Assembly: GCA_029948255.1 (NCBI GenBank)
Contig: JALIZF010001538.1
Location: 1-64,000, forward strand
Direction: 5' to 3'
From: Telmatactis stephensoni
Lineage: Eukaryota > Cnidaria > Anthozoa > Actiniaria > Isophelliidae
DNA: 64,000 nucleotides
This document shows positions 29,201 through 35,998 of this stretch, in pieces. A program made the translations under genes and the position numbers. Each line of letters begins with the position of its first letter. Position 1 is the stretch's first letter. A model generated the notes under the pieces. It worked only from the letters and a program-made list of their open reading frames with translations, was not told where the DNA came from and ran no database searches.

Positions 29201-29262
29201 TCGTCTTCATCGCAACCTCCGTCTTCATGATCTAACTCCTCCAATGGCATTACAGAAGCCAT
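11496..29262 (-). CDS. RPTOR: Raptor, regulatory-associated protein of mTOR (33 coding exons)
   Basis: Raptor is the scaffold subunit of mTORC1; it recruits TOS-motif substrates and docks the complex on lysosomal Rag GTPases. Coding exons, 5' to 3': 29262-29092, 29012-28910, 26811-26729, 26632-26555, 26270-26190, 25806-25660, 24863-24700, 24328-24269, 23632-23532, 23355-23211, 22477-22402, 22007-21822, 21718-21608, 21266-21192, 20868-20803, 20594-20400, 19936-19796, 19413-19137, 18776-18637, 18561-18481, 18199-18084, 17966-17798, 17624-17496, 17365-17257, 17181-17067, 16549-16425, 15852-15741, 15305-15193, 13851-13721, 12957-12871, 12689-12573, 11992-11863, 11562-11496. The sum is 4,001 nt; minus five surplus bases it gives 1,331 residues (human, about 1,335). 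The start is the first ATG, with [12 protein letters not shown] following. The five surplus bases (near 20,558, 20,531, 20,467, 15,816, 11,863) are assembly errors or real damage. Confidence 0.96.
11735..11780. repeat. Short palindrome related to the agcctcctcc element
   Basis: Ttttgggcttcctgtgtcgc and the sequence after it form a near-perfect inverted repeat centred on tcgcga. The word gggcttcctgtg is shared with the elements at 10,817 and 13,550, so this is probably a trimmed relative. It lies just past the exon 32 donor, in the last Raptor intron. Confidence 0.5.
12368..12525. mobile_element. TA-target MITE, 'cgtatgagt' family, copy 1
   Basis: It lies in the intron between Raptor exons 31 and 32. 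The left end reads gagcagatttcgtatgagt and the right end carries the reverse complement of atagatttcgtatgactg. The interior has the family words ccgtgtcagtgc, tttataaaaacattcga and attcctgccgtaacc. TA dinucleotides flank the ends. Other copies in this window are listed separately and share the same interior order. Confidence 0.75.
13213..13485. mobile_element. Inverted-repeat element with gacacgggtgaaaaacg ends
   Basis: The left end gacacgggtgaaaaacg is repeated in reverse complement at the right end (cgtttttcacccgtgtc), and both have a 'tgcgcat/atgcgta' word just inside. It is 273 bp and non-coding. A second copy in the opposite orientation lies at about 47,785-48,054 and shares the interior words for 'aaaagtaccgtc' and 'aacctccaatggttttat'. 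The host site is the intron between Raptor exons 29 and 30. Confidence 0.8.
13550..13663. mobile_element. Second copy of the agcctcctccgcaggca element
   Basis: The right end ttgcctgcggaggaggct is identical to the end of the 10,817-10,985 element. The left arm gcaactccttcgttggg is a diverged inverse of it. It lies in the Raptor intron that ends at exon 29's donor side. Confidence 0.6.
13995..14064. repeat. (GA)n followed by an A run
   Basis: About 40 bp of perfect GA dinucleotides are followed by a run of about 24 A. It lies in a Raptor intron, directly next to a tRNA-like segment on the minus strand, so the A run could be the tail of a retroposon. On the transcript strand it is a long T/TC tract. 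Confidence 0.9.
14066..14460. mobile_element. tRNA-like segments, SINE candidate(s)
   Basis: On the minus strand, near 14,160-14,080, 'gtggctcacgtcgttaatgc' resembles an A box and 'gggatcgattccggg' a B box. On the plus strand, near 14,205-14,450, 'gcgtagtggcaaggggctgg' is followed much later by 'gcgagttcgagtcccgg'. Neither forms a clean cloverleaf. They are best read as one or two tRNA-derived SINE fragments in opposite orientation in a Raptor intron. Confidence 0.4.
14808..15050. mobile_element. Inverted-end element with 'gatccctgatccc' interior
   Basis: The ends ccagggtcgtgacatggtac are exact inverses of each other. The interior is almost wholly a degenerate tandem of the words gatccc and gatccctgatccc. 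The flanks share tcttg, a possible short target duplication. It does not code. The CAGGG terminus is reminiscent of hAT-type ends, though the superfamily is not settled. It lies in the intron between Raptor exons 28 and 29. Confidence 0.8.
15355..15569. mobile_element. Inverted-repeat element with 'gggcccagttgct' end
   Basis: The left end gggcccagttgcttgaag is loosely matched by tttgagcaacagaaccc at the right. Two internal arms, 'aaaccagaggtttcttgctt' and 'gatagcaaacctctggttt', are inverses. It lies in the intron between Raptor exons 27 and 28. A MITE is likely, but the ends are imperfect. Confidence 0.55.
15898..16090 (+). mobile_element. tRNA-derived SINE candidate
   Basis: The head reads ggttggccgagtggtgagag (A box) and, 30 bp later, ggttcgagtccgg (B box), the two parts of an internal RNA polymerase III promoter. 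The acceptor stems do not pair well and the head is followed by about 110 bp of unrelated 3' sequence, which fits a SINE and not a working tRNA gene. It sits in the Raptor intron upstream of exon 27, antisense to the gene. Confidence 0.7.
16238..16412. mobile_element. TA-target MITE, 'cgtatgagt' family, copy 2
   Basis: The left end tagaatagatttggtatgag is followed by gtgaaatgga, and the right part holds ccacagtcatatgatat. The interior words gtgtcagtgccatg and 'tctataaaagattcctgctg' match copy 1 at 12,368. It lies in the intron between Raptor exons 26 and 27. Confidence 0.65.
16640..17098. repeat. 33-bp minisatellite copying the Raptor exon 25 splice donor
   Basis: About 12 imperfect copies of a 33-bp unit begin inside the end of Raptor exon 25 and run into the intron. 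On the coding strand each unit reads gttgctgacaggggtgg, then ctcag, then gtatgt. It therefore repeats the exon's last 22 or so bases together with its 5' splice site. Because 33 is a multiple of three and the first copies lack stops, the coding frame continues through several units as [11 protein letters not shown] repeats. Units far from the exon have lost bases or mutated the donor. Confidence 0.9.
19540..19625 (-). mobile_element. Possible tRNA-like SINE fragment
   Basis: On the minus strand 'ccttagttagtggctagagt' looks like an A box, and a weak B box region follows. No clear acceptor stem or tail is seen. It lies in the intron between Raptor exons 17 and 18. Low certainty. Confidence 0.3.
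19796..24863 (-). CDS. RPTOR: Raptor exons 7-17: HEAT/armadillo solenoid
   Basis: Residues of about 222-660 form the helical solenoid that contacts mTOR. Recognisable segments are [50 protein letters not shown] and [16 protein letters not shown], each nearly identical to vertebrate Raptor. Splice phases agree throughout. Exon 16 (20,594-20,400) is the exception: it is 195 nt where 192 are expected and contains three surplus bases. The following linker exons 18-23 are rich in Ser, Gln and Pro, as in other Raptors. Confidence 0.94.
20045..20312. repeat. Purine microsatellite (GGAA/GGCA)n
   Basis: A 270-bp run of ggaa, gaaa and ggca words is almost free of pyrimidines on the plus strand, with eight ggca copies at 20,197-20,228. 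It lies in the intron between Raptor exons 16 and 17, so the transcript has a long polypyrimidine tract. The long open frames through it are repeat artefacts. Confidence 0.95.
20400..20594 (-). other. RPTOR: Raptor exon 16 with three +1 disruptions
   Basis: The exon begins [12 protein letters not shown] and ends [13 protein letters not shown], with proper splice sites and phase 0 at both ends. Between them the frame shifts three times by one surplus base: in tgtcctgg (near 20,558), catcccactac (near 20,531) and gcaaggatgg (near 20,467). With each skipped, the conserved text ([36 protein letters not shown]) reads through. As written, a TGA is met soon after the first. The three bases sum to a multiple of three, so downstream exons remain in frame. 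Confidence 0.85.
21075..21172. mobile_element. TA-target MITE, 'cgtatgagt' family, partial copy
   Basis: The words 'ttatggcaggaatttcaaat', tttttatagacaacacggc and 'cactgacacagccacagtcc' follow the family order. The right end reads cacattcataccaaatccgc. The left end is missing. It lies in the intron between Raptor exons 14 and 15. Confidence 0.6.
22790..23038. mobile_element. 249-bp foldback element in a Raptor intron
   Basis: Left arm tagtccagtttccaattact and right arm agtaactggaaactggacta are inverses. Pairing continues inward for about 100 bp, through 'ttcctgacaaaaggcgcatt' and 'agggttagcctc', with few mismatches. A short A/T-rich loop lies at 22,890-22,935. It is non-coding and sits between Raptor exons 10 and 11. 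Confidence 0.9.
23380..23510. mobile_element. TA-target MITE, 'cgtatgagt' family, copy 3
   Basis: The ends 'aacagttttcacataaatgt' and 'cactcattcaaaaactgctc' are inverse relatives of the family ends, with gtagtccatttcac and tacggcatgacatgg inside. It starts only about 25 bp upstream of Raptor exon 10's acceptor. Confidence 0.6.
25120..25320. mobile_element. 'gcaacatttgcag' dispersed repeat
   Basis: It contains cctgcaacactgcatac, gcaacatttgcagg and gcctgtacacatggtgca. Related segments occur at about 34,310-34,515 and 53,125-53,260, sharing gcaacatttgcag or 'gtagaactcg' with 'taaacctgcaact'. Ends are not sharp. It is a dispersed non-coding family of unknown type. Confidence 0.45.
25660..29012 (-). 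CDS. RPTOR: Raptor exons 2-6: RNC / caspase-like domain
   Basis: These five exons encode residues of about 58-221, the Raptor N-terminal conserved domain. It has a caspase-like fold and binds the TOS motif of substrates such as S6K and 4E-BP (family knowledge). Directly visible are [36 protein letters not shown] and [19 protein letters not shown]. The His of HYNGHG and the Cys of VYDCNNAG sit where a caspase dyad would be. All exon joins keep frame. The intron between exons 2 and 3 (about 2.1 kb) and the one between 5 and 6 hold transposon-like sequence. Confidence 0.95.
25895..26120 (-). mobile_element. tRNA-derived SINE candidate, minus strand
   Basis: Read on the minus strand, 'ggatggcacagttggttagt' is a good A box and gagttcgattccc a good B box about 35 bp later. 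About 130 bp of non-tRNA sequence follows. It lies in the intron between Raptor exons 5 and 6, in sense with the gene. The local duplicate 'cgcactaaccgactgtgcca' at 26,118 suggests a second, truncated copy. Confidence 0.65.
26960..27210. mobile_element. About 250-bp foldback element
   Basis: Arms containing tcttggtcaaccaca, 'attcttttcagtttggtaac' and agctcatgaaaaggca are repeated in inverse order on the right side. The loop lies around 27,050-27,110. It is in the intron between Raptor exons 2 and 3. Confidence 0.85.
27345..27655. mobile_element. 'gcgcgctgattggctggc' element, copy 1
   Basis: It begins 'aatattttagatataacgcg' and 'cgctgattggctggctacc'. It holds two inverse arms around 'atgtctctgtactgtgatat' and 'ctggaagatgtagagc'. 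A second copy in the opposite orientation lies in the ion-channel gene at 36,860-37,145. Neither has a coding capacity. Confidence 0.75.
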
Positions 29263-29930
29263 TTTGATAGTCTACATCGTAATCTACAGTACAACTGAGT
29301 CAAAATCGAGCAATTTTACCGGTAGCTTCTACAAATTCGTAGTAAAACGTGTCTGTGATGTCCACTAATGCGCATGTCGTTGTTTTTATTTACATCCCGC
29401 GAGGATCCCGCGTGATAATCACCGTTTGGATTGCCTACACCAATCAAAATACTCCGTGGTCACGTGAAAATTGCTCAATGGATGACTTTGGAGGGAGTTC
29501 AAGAGCTGTGTCAGAGCAAAGTCCTTCAAGGAATCTCAATAACCTAATTACTTTGTTCGAGAGTTCTCGAGATGTCGAAATGAAATCACACGTGACTAAC
29601 CACATGAAGAATTTTCTAGATTTTGCTGCATAAAAATATTGCATTTCTAAAAGCATTTTATCTCTGATATCGACAAAAGCTACTCTACAAAGGTGAATTA
29701 TGATTTCATATAATCAATTCTTTAAGGTTAATAAATAATCAATTATAAATAATATTTTTGTCCATTTGATATATATATATATATATTTCCACTTTGGATT
29801 CCTGTGTCAGCAGCCCACACTACTACCAAGTCAGCGGCGTTTCTAGGGGTAACACAGCAATGGCCGACGACTCCACGACTGTTAAAAATTGACATATTTT
29901 GACGTTTTCTCACTGAAAATTCATATTAAA
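29263..29930. promoter_or_regulatory. Shared upstream region of Raptor and IQCK
   Basis: Only 668 bp separate the two start codons, which face away from each other, so both promoters and 5' UTRs must lie here or overlap. The stretch is richer in CpG than its surroundings near 29,390-29,415. No TATA box is obvious for either gene. A (TA)n run lies at 29,769-29,787. Bidirectional control is inferred from geometry only. Confidence 0.55.
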
Positions 29931-32902
29931 ATGCTCGTAGCAGCCTGTAGTCCGACGTCGTCCATCTTTAGCGAGATGCTAGAATTGAATGCTCAACGAT
30001 GTACCAGCAGACGGGAAGATTACGACGATGAAATCTTAGATCTGAAAAATTACAACGCTGCTAAAAGTTCCCCTGTGTTTTTTGGTCGATATGGACACCG
30101 ATTAGGCGAAACAGAGACGAGTCATGATGGAGATGATGGCGGAGAATCTACTCGTTCGTCGTATTTACCAGATTTCGATCCTGCGACGACCCATCCTGCC
30201 ACTTACGGTTATGTGTTATTGGATAAAAAACCACCCGTTACAAAGGAAGAACCAGTTTTGCCAGACCCAAAAGAATGTAAGATTTACCTTATAAAACATC
30301 ATTTATATCAATGTAATCACAGTGTGGATTAAGGCCAAAGTGGAACAACTAAGGGTACATATCGTAGATGTTTGACCTACATACAAATATATTTGCTGTT
30401 TTTGCACTCATTGGAGATAGTGGAGATGAACGATCACATAATCTTTTAAGCTTATAATCTAGAGAACAGAGTGATTTAGCAAATGCAACGCGATGCGAGG
30501 AGGGGACACGAGATGACATATTTTCACATTCATCTGTTGCGTGACTACCATGACAGTGTCGTGACACCACTGTTCAGGATTCCATTTTGCTTGTTTCGTG
30601 TCCTATTCTTGATGTAGGCAACATCAATGGTCATCTGCACAGGGCATCCTCTTTCATGTCGCATCACATTTGCTAAATCACTCTATTGTGATAGATTGAT
30701 AGATCAGATTTGGTGTGACTGCAAAAAAAACAGAGGCTTGCATGAAATGTCTCAAAACTTTGAATAAATCACATGGCTCAGAGATGCTTACCGTACTGTC
30801 AGGCACAGCAAGATCTTAGATTGATGTATTTTGAGTGGCTGGCAATGAGGGGAGAGGAGAGGGGAGAGCAAAGGGGAGGTGGTGGGGAAGGATGGAAGGG
30901 AGAAGCCATAAGTTTGTCTGTTAATTGCTCTTTGGGATACCTGTGGTGTTTGCTTATGTGCTGACAGCTGAGAAACCTTTTGATGTAAAGGAGCAAAAAA
31001 TACAACTTAAGGAATCAGTTTAGACAAGGTCTGTGATATGACATTTTCACAGCCACAATATTGGAATCATTTATGTATAAATACTGATTGTGTATGCATA
31101 ACACATACTAGGTAGCCCCAGTGAATTCCTGGAGACGTACATTTTTCCCGTGTTATTACCTGGTATAGAGAAGATGCTGATTGCAGCTAAAGAAAACAAA
31201 GTATTTGAGGTATAATTTGTGCTAAAATCAGCTCACCACAGTGTTTCTTCAGTTGAGAAGTCTGCAGCCTTTGATTATTACATTATTTTGTATGTATCAT
31301 GCTTGTTATGAAATAGTTACAACTGTTATCATTAAAGTGCGATCTGTGAAGCTCCAATCCTTGTTTCAAAAATAGCAATTAGATGAACATTGATCAAAAT
31401 TTGATCTAGTAAATTAATTACTAGACCAATACAAATGGTGATACAAATCTGTAATTGAGAATTAATGCCTTATATTTTGACAAAAGTTTAAAAAGGCATT
31501 TTTCCTTGTTACAGAATCAGAATCACTAGCCATTTCAATTGGTCAAGCTATTTGATTGCTGTCCATCTTATGCTAGTTATGAAAGGAGGCTTTGGAACTT
31601 CATTGGTCAGCCTTCAAGGATAACAGTTGTAAATTACATTTTTTAACAGAGAAGAAGAACAAAGTTTAATGCATGTGACTTCCTTACAGAATACATGTAC
31701 AGGTAACAGTTGCTTTGCTTTATGCCATTTACATACTAGAGTAGATTTTTTACAGAAGCATTTTCATTTGACAGTGAAAGAAAAATGACTATTTAGTTTG
31801 TAGTAGTTGATAAGAAACAAAAGAAAACAATGGCTTCAGAGTCTACTACCAACTATTAGTTTGTTTATTCCTTCATGGTCAAATGAAAACCACTCTAACT
31901 ATGGAAACTAGACAGTTAGGGCGTGGTATGATTACAGCAGAAATTTTGAAAGATTTTATAGACATCACAGCAATGACACAGTCATGACATGGCACAGTCC
32001 TTTTCACACTCATGTGAAATCTGTGCTAACTTGAATGCTGTCCTACCATATGATCTTTAAGCTGCAAGGAGCACATTAATGAAAGTTGTAATTTGTTCCA
32101 GAAATAATCCAGCTTATGAAGACAGAGAAGAAGTATCATTACTAGACATTCCATTTGTACAGAAAATTTTAGAAAAAAAGTAAGTTTCTGCAATAAGATT
32201 CAAATTTATTTCTAAAGCTAGTCCTAACTCAATAAATGTTTGTTTCTACAGTCCCCACCCTCCTCTTCCATTGTCATTGTTATTGAGTGATGATGAAGCA
32301 GCCATTATAATCCAATCATTCTATAGAGGCTATCTTGTTCGTAAGACACCAGAAGTGCAGGAATTAAGGGAATATCAAAGAGAAATGAGAAATGTAAGTG
32401 GCAGTGTCAAACTACAGAGAACTCCCTCTAAGGTAGACACTTTTGGGACCAGCTCTTTAATAGTGTCGAGAAAGATGTCCACCTTAGATAGAATTTCATT
32501 ACAGAGAGTGTGGGGCATGTACAATAACTGAGGCTGCAACCAGGCAAATGTGTCCACCTTAGAGAGGTATCTACCTTACAGGGGTGTCCACATTGAGGGA
32601 GTTCAGTGTACATGACTTTTTGTATACCATCATTGTTTTGCCATCTTACTAAAAAGGGTCGCAGAGAAATCACTGAAAGCATTGCACATTGCATATGTGA
32701 AAACTTGTTATAATTTCTGACATTCTTGCATTCTTCTCTTATAATTATCTAGGAAGCTGTTGACATTTTTCTTAAAGTTGAAGATTTTTGGAAAAAGCAC
32801 CCGGTTGATGATACTGCTGATGATGGAGTACCTAATGAGTGTGCTGAGAGTATGGATGTACTCAGTAGTGTTTCTGTAACAGATCGAACCACTCCCCAGT
32901 AA
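29931..32902 (+). CDS. IQCK: IQ motif-containing protein K (6 exons)
   Basis: Exons are 29931-30276, 31112-31209, 31650-31702, 32102-32179, 32252-32393 and 32753-32902. They join in frame to 867 nt, or 288 residues, close to human IQCK (about 287). Conserved blocks are [57 protein letters not shown] and [20 protein letters not shown]. The IQ motif ([11 protein letters not shown], residues 212-222) predicts calmodulin binding. The function of the family is poorly known; expression in ciliated tissue is reported for relatives. The N-terminal 115 residues are variable and acidic. The start chosen is the ATG at 29,931. Possible polyadenylation signal: 33,199. Confidence 0.93.
31890..32028. mobile_element. 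TA-target MITE, 'cgtatgagt' family, copy 4
   Basis: It carries 'gtatgattacagcagaaatt', 'ttttatagacatcacagcaa', 'cacagtccttttcacactca' and tgtgaaatctgtgcta in family order. It lies in the IQCK intron between exons 3 and 4. The left end is weak. Confidence 0.6.
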
Positions 32903-33198
32903 TACAAACCCACTCATTCACCTTGAAAGCTCTACTGCATCATGCAACTTGTGTAAATAGTAATTTCTTATTGTAAACAGTGAAAATTTAGTCAAATTTA
33001 AGGTATATAACATATGAAAGAAGTGACTGTTTTGTTGTTTTGAAACTTTTTTGAAAAAGAAGTATTTAAGAGCAGGTTTTAGAAACTGTTCTAGGACACT
33101 TGTCTAGCTGGCACCCTGAACCTGAAGAATTAAGTAATCATCATCTTCATCATCATCATCTGATATCATCATCAAAATCAAAATCAAAACATCCATTA

Positions 33199-33204
33199 AA
33201 TAAA
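33199..33204 (+). terminator. Candidate IQCK polyadenylation signal
   Basis: AATAAA lies 297 bp after the IQCK stop codon and just before a repeat. It is the first such hexamer after the stop in an AT-rich 3' region, so it is plausible but not proven. Confidence 0.4.
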
Positions 33205-33250
33205 ATGATTTATTTGGCTTTTAATCTTTAAGAATATCCCCAAATAAAAC

Positions 33251-33412
33251 ATGAAACGTTACATACGCGTATACATGAAGCGTTACGTACGCGTATACAT
33301 GAAACGTTACGTACGCGTATACATGAAACGTTACGTACGCGTATACATGAAGCGTTACGTACGCGTAAACATGAAATGTTACGTACGCGTATACATGCAT
33401 GAAACGTTACGC
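33251..33412. repeat. 24-bp tandem repeat, about 6 copies
   Basis: The unit is acgcgtatacatgaaacgtt followed by acgt. Copies differ by only one or two bases. Each unit contains the palindromes acgcgt, tacgta and gtatac. It has open frames on both strands only because 24 is a multiple of three. Confidence 0.95.
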
Positions 33413-33525
33413 GCAACACCTGCCGCAAGGTTAACTGTGCAATGAGTTGGACATCATCATTGCGGGTCTGAATGTGAGTGGCTGTTTCTCGATAACTTTC
33501 CTATGCATGCATGACTGTGAAAGTG

Positions 33526-33800
33526 GCACAGCTAGCCATGGCAGGACATGGTTACGGCAGGAATTTGAAATGCTTTTACTGACATCACGGCACTATAGAG
33601 TCGTTTTCGTATGAGTGGGAACACTGTACGGTTACGATACGATACGGTTACGGCATGAATTTCGAATGTTTTTATAGACATTACCGCACTGACACGGTCA
33701 CGGTACGGCGCGGTAAGTTTCCCACTCATACGAAAACGACTCTAAAACGTACGGTCACGGCACGGTGCGGTCTGTTTCACTCATACGAAAACTGCATGCT
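33526..33800. mobile_element. MITE of the 'cgtatgagt' family split by another copy
   Basis: The outer copy runs from 'catggttacggcaggaattt' to 'cactcatacgaaaactgc'. It is broken at 'cggcacta' by a complete 145-bp relative and resumes with 'acggtcacggcacggtgcgg'. The order of family words before and after the break is continuous. Confidence 0.8.
33598..33742. mobile_element. Inner complete MITE with TA target duplication
   Basis: The ends gagtcgttttcgtatgagtg and its inverse are perfect for about 20 bp, and TA flanks both sides (33,596-33,597 and 33,743-33,744). The 145-bp interior has 'gaatttcgaatgtttttata' and cactgacacggtcacgg. The TA duplication fits a Tc1/mariner-type transposase as mover (family knowledge); none is encoded here. 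Confidence 0.9.
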
Positions 33801-34309
33801 TTGATTTAGGGTAGAGGAGCGCGCAAGTACTAGTGAAAAACAAAAATCACAGGAATTAAAAACTTTCAGAAATTGTCAGAAGGCTCGACAAGTTATAAGC
33901 CCTTTGTTGTAATTTACTTTCTCAAACCCTGGATATTGCAATTGAAAGCCTTTCTTATCCAAAACGTATATATTTGTTTTGTCTGAAATGGATCCCATAT
34001 CAGCTACTTCACAGATTTGTCCACCAAATCATGTTTCGTTGCGCACGACGCTTTACAAAAAGTAGAACTGATCAGAACTCACCGACATCTACATAGGTAT
34101 CAAAGAAAGAAGTAGCTTATGAATGGTTGTCACTAGTAGTTGTTCTAGTGACTGTAGCGAGCATTGCGCGCACCCTGGGTGTGTGTCGAGTTTCATGCAG
34201 TTTTCCACCACACCAGTGAAGTGATTCGTTTATTTCACTGACAATGCATGAAAAGCGTCTGTCTACTCGGCCTACAGTAGCTATGAGAAACGCTACACGG
34301 CCTGGAAGC

Positions 34310-34515
34310 ACGATACAACTTTTTTTCTGAAACATTGCGCGCAACACAGTTGCATAGTGTGCGTGTAACATTCCAGAAAGAGTTGCAGAAGTAGAACTCG
34401 ACCCTAAACCTGCAACTGGTGTGTACAATGCTGCGAGCAACTCTGTGTTACGAGCAATCTTGCAACAACAAAAAAAGACATGAAAAATTTGCACCATTTG
34501 CCCTGGCCTTTAGCT
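34310..34515. mobile_element. 'gcaacatttgcag' dispersed repeat, second segment
   Basis: It shares 'gtagaactcgaccctaaacc' and 'tgcaactggtgtgtacaatg' with 53,125-53,260. 'Gcgcgcaacacagttgcata' pairs inversely with later parts. It lies between IQCK and the channel gene. Confidence 0.45.
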
Positions 34516-35245
34516 TCATACAGAATCTCTCTCTTCCAAAGATGCTTGATAAGATTATTCTCGTAACATGTAGATTTAACTGGCAGGTTTTCTTCCAGAG
34601 CCTTAGCGTACACACCTATATGAAAAAGCTTTGTTATTCGCAAGCTTCAGTTTCAATTGGATATAATGTTTGAATGAATGATTTGTCATTGGTAAAAATA
34701 ATCAGAGTTTTTGACTCAGTTTCGTGCAGACGCAATGCCAAAACGCAACATGCAAAATGTATCCAGTTTTTGAAAACGAGTGACGAATTAGCCTTGATCG
34801 GAGGTCATGTCGTTAACGCGCAACATTATTTCATTTGATGGAACGTTTTCTAAAACAGCTACTGAACAATAGTGGTATTTCTCAATGTAACTCTTTGTAT
34901 TTTTATTCTCTTCTTGCTCGTGTTTCAGTCTTTGAACACAGCATGGAATGACGAAAGAAAGTTTAAAAAATGAAGGACGCAATGACGCAAAACGACTGTC
35001 CAAACGCACGACATTTTTGCACTGCATCATGCATGCATTTGTAGGATTAAAATGGAAGTATAAAATACTGACGGCCATTCATAGTTCCAATGCTTGTATA
35101 ACTGTATCTTGACTTTAGGAAGCGTTGTCTTCAACCAGATCGTTTTCACCGAATTTGTAACCAATGCTGAATATTATAGAAGAAGTTAAGTTGACCATAT
35201 CTGTCACGCTTGCAATGTTATACCGAACGCAATTACGCTGAAATC

Positions 35246-35251
35246 TTTATT
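35246..35251 (-). terminator. Candidate polyadenylation signal of the ion-channel gene
   Basis: TTTATT on the plus strand is AATAAA on the minus strand, 91 bp after the stop codon. A second one at 35,317-35,322 lies only 20 bp after the stop, which is close for a 3' UTR. Either could be used. Confidence 0.45.
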
Positions 35252-35341
35252 GCACCTGGCAATACTGAGCACCACCGTACTGCATCTTTCTCGCCTTTCG
35301 AGGTGTATTCCCATAGTTTATTACTTCTTCCTTTTAGTCTG

Positions 35342-35955
35342 TCAGTCATTTGAGATAATATATTTATGCCAATAAATTAAGTTATAGGCCACCCACATGC
35401 ATGGAAACAGAGCACGTGACACTCTGTCTATTTGCTTACTAACTTCACAAACACAGGGTGACCGCCTGGAACTTTGCGGAGCATTGTTATTGATCGAAAC
35501 TTTTAAATCTTTACCGTGATCATTCCACCCTTCTGGGTCTTGATTTTGGCGCTTATTACATGACTGAGGGTCGGGGTTCCCAACAGGAGTGAGTTCAAAT
35601 AATTTTCCATTCTCCTCGTTAGAAGGGTTTGAGTGCATTATCCGAGTTAGGTTAGCGGGTTGAGAGAAAAGCATTTCGATGGATCTCTTTCGTGAACTTG
35701 GGCTGTTTATCTCTAGTTCTTCTTCTTTCTGAAACGAGTAAACTGAACAATTAACATTTTTGAATTAACACTTGCAGTGTTATTCACAGTCGTATCGACT
35801 TATACGTAGAGGACGAATTCAGAATAAATTATGTATTATCATTTAGTTTGGCTGTATTTGATTGATTGACTGACTGACTGACTGTCTGTCCGTCTGTCTG
35901 ACTGATTGAGTGCATGACTGTTGCATGATTGTTTGTTTGATTGATTGATTGATTA

Positions 35956-35998
<43 letters not shown>

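Larger units (their letters stand above)
32903..35341. other. Intergenic DNA between IQCK and the ion channel (tail to tail)
   Basis: It holds the IQCK 3' UTR, a 24-bp tandem repeat, a nested MITE and a fragment of the gcaacatttgcag family. No exon was recognised. Two minus-strand AATAAA signals for the channel lie at 35,317-35,322 and 35,246-35,251. Confidence 0.65.

Noticed and set aside
11496..29262. Raptor as a processed or decayed pseudogene
   Set aside because: Introns are intact, 30 of 33 exons read cleanly and conserved text is kept to the stop codon; the five surplus bases alone do not make the case.
29349..29633. 94-codon plus-strand frame upstream of IQCK
   Set aside because: It lies between two divergent starts, has no recognisable domain, and IQCK is complete without it; more likely promoter or 5' UTR.
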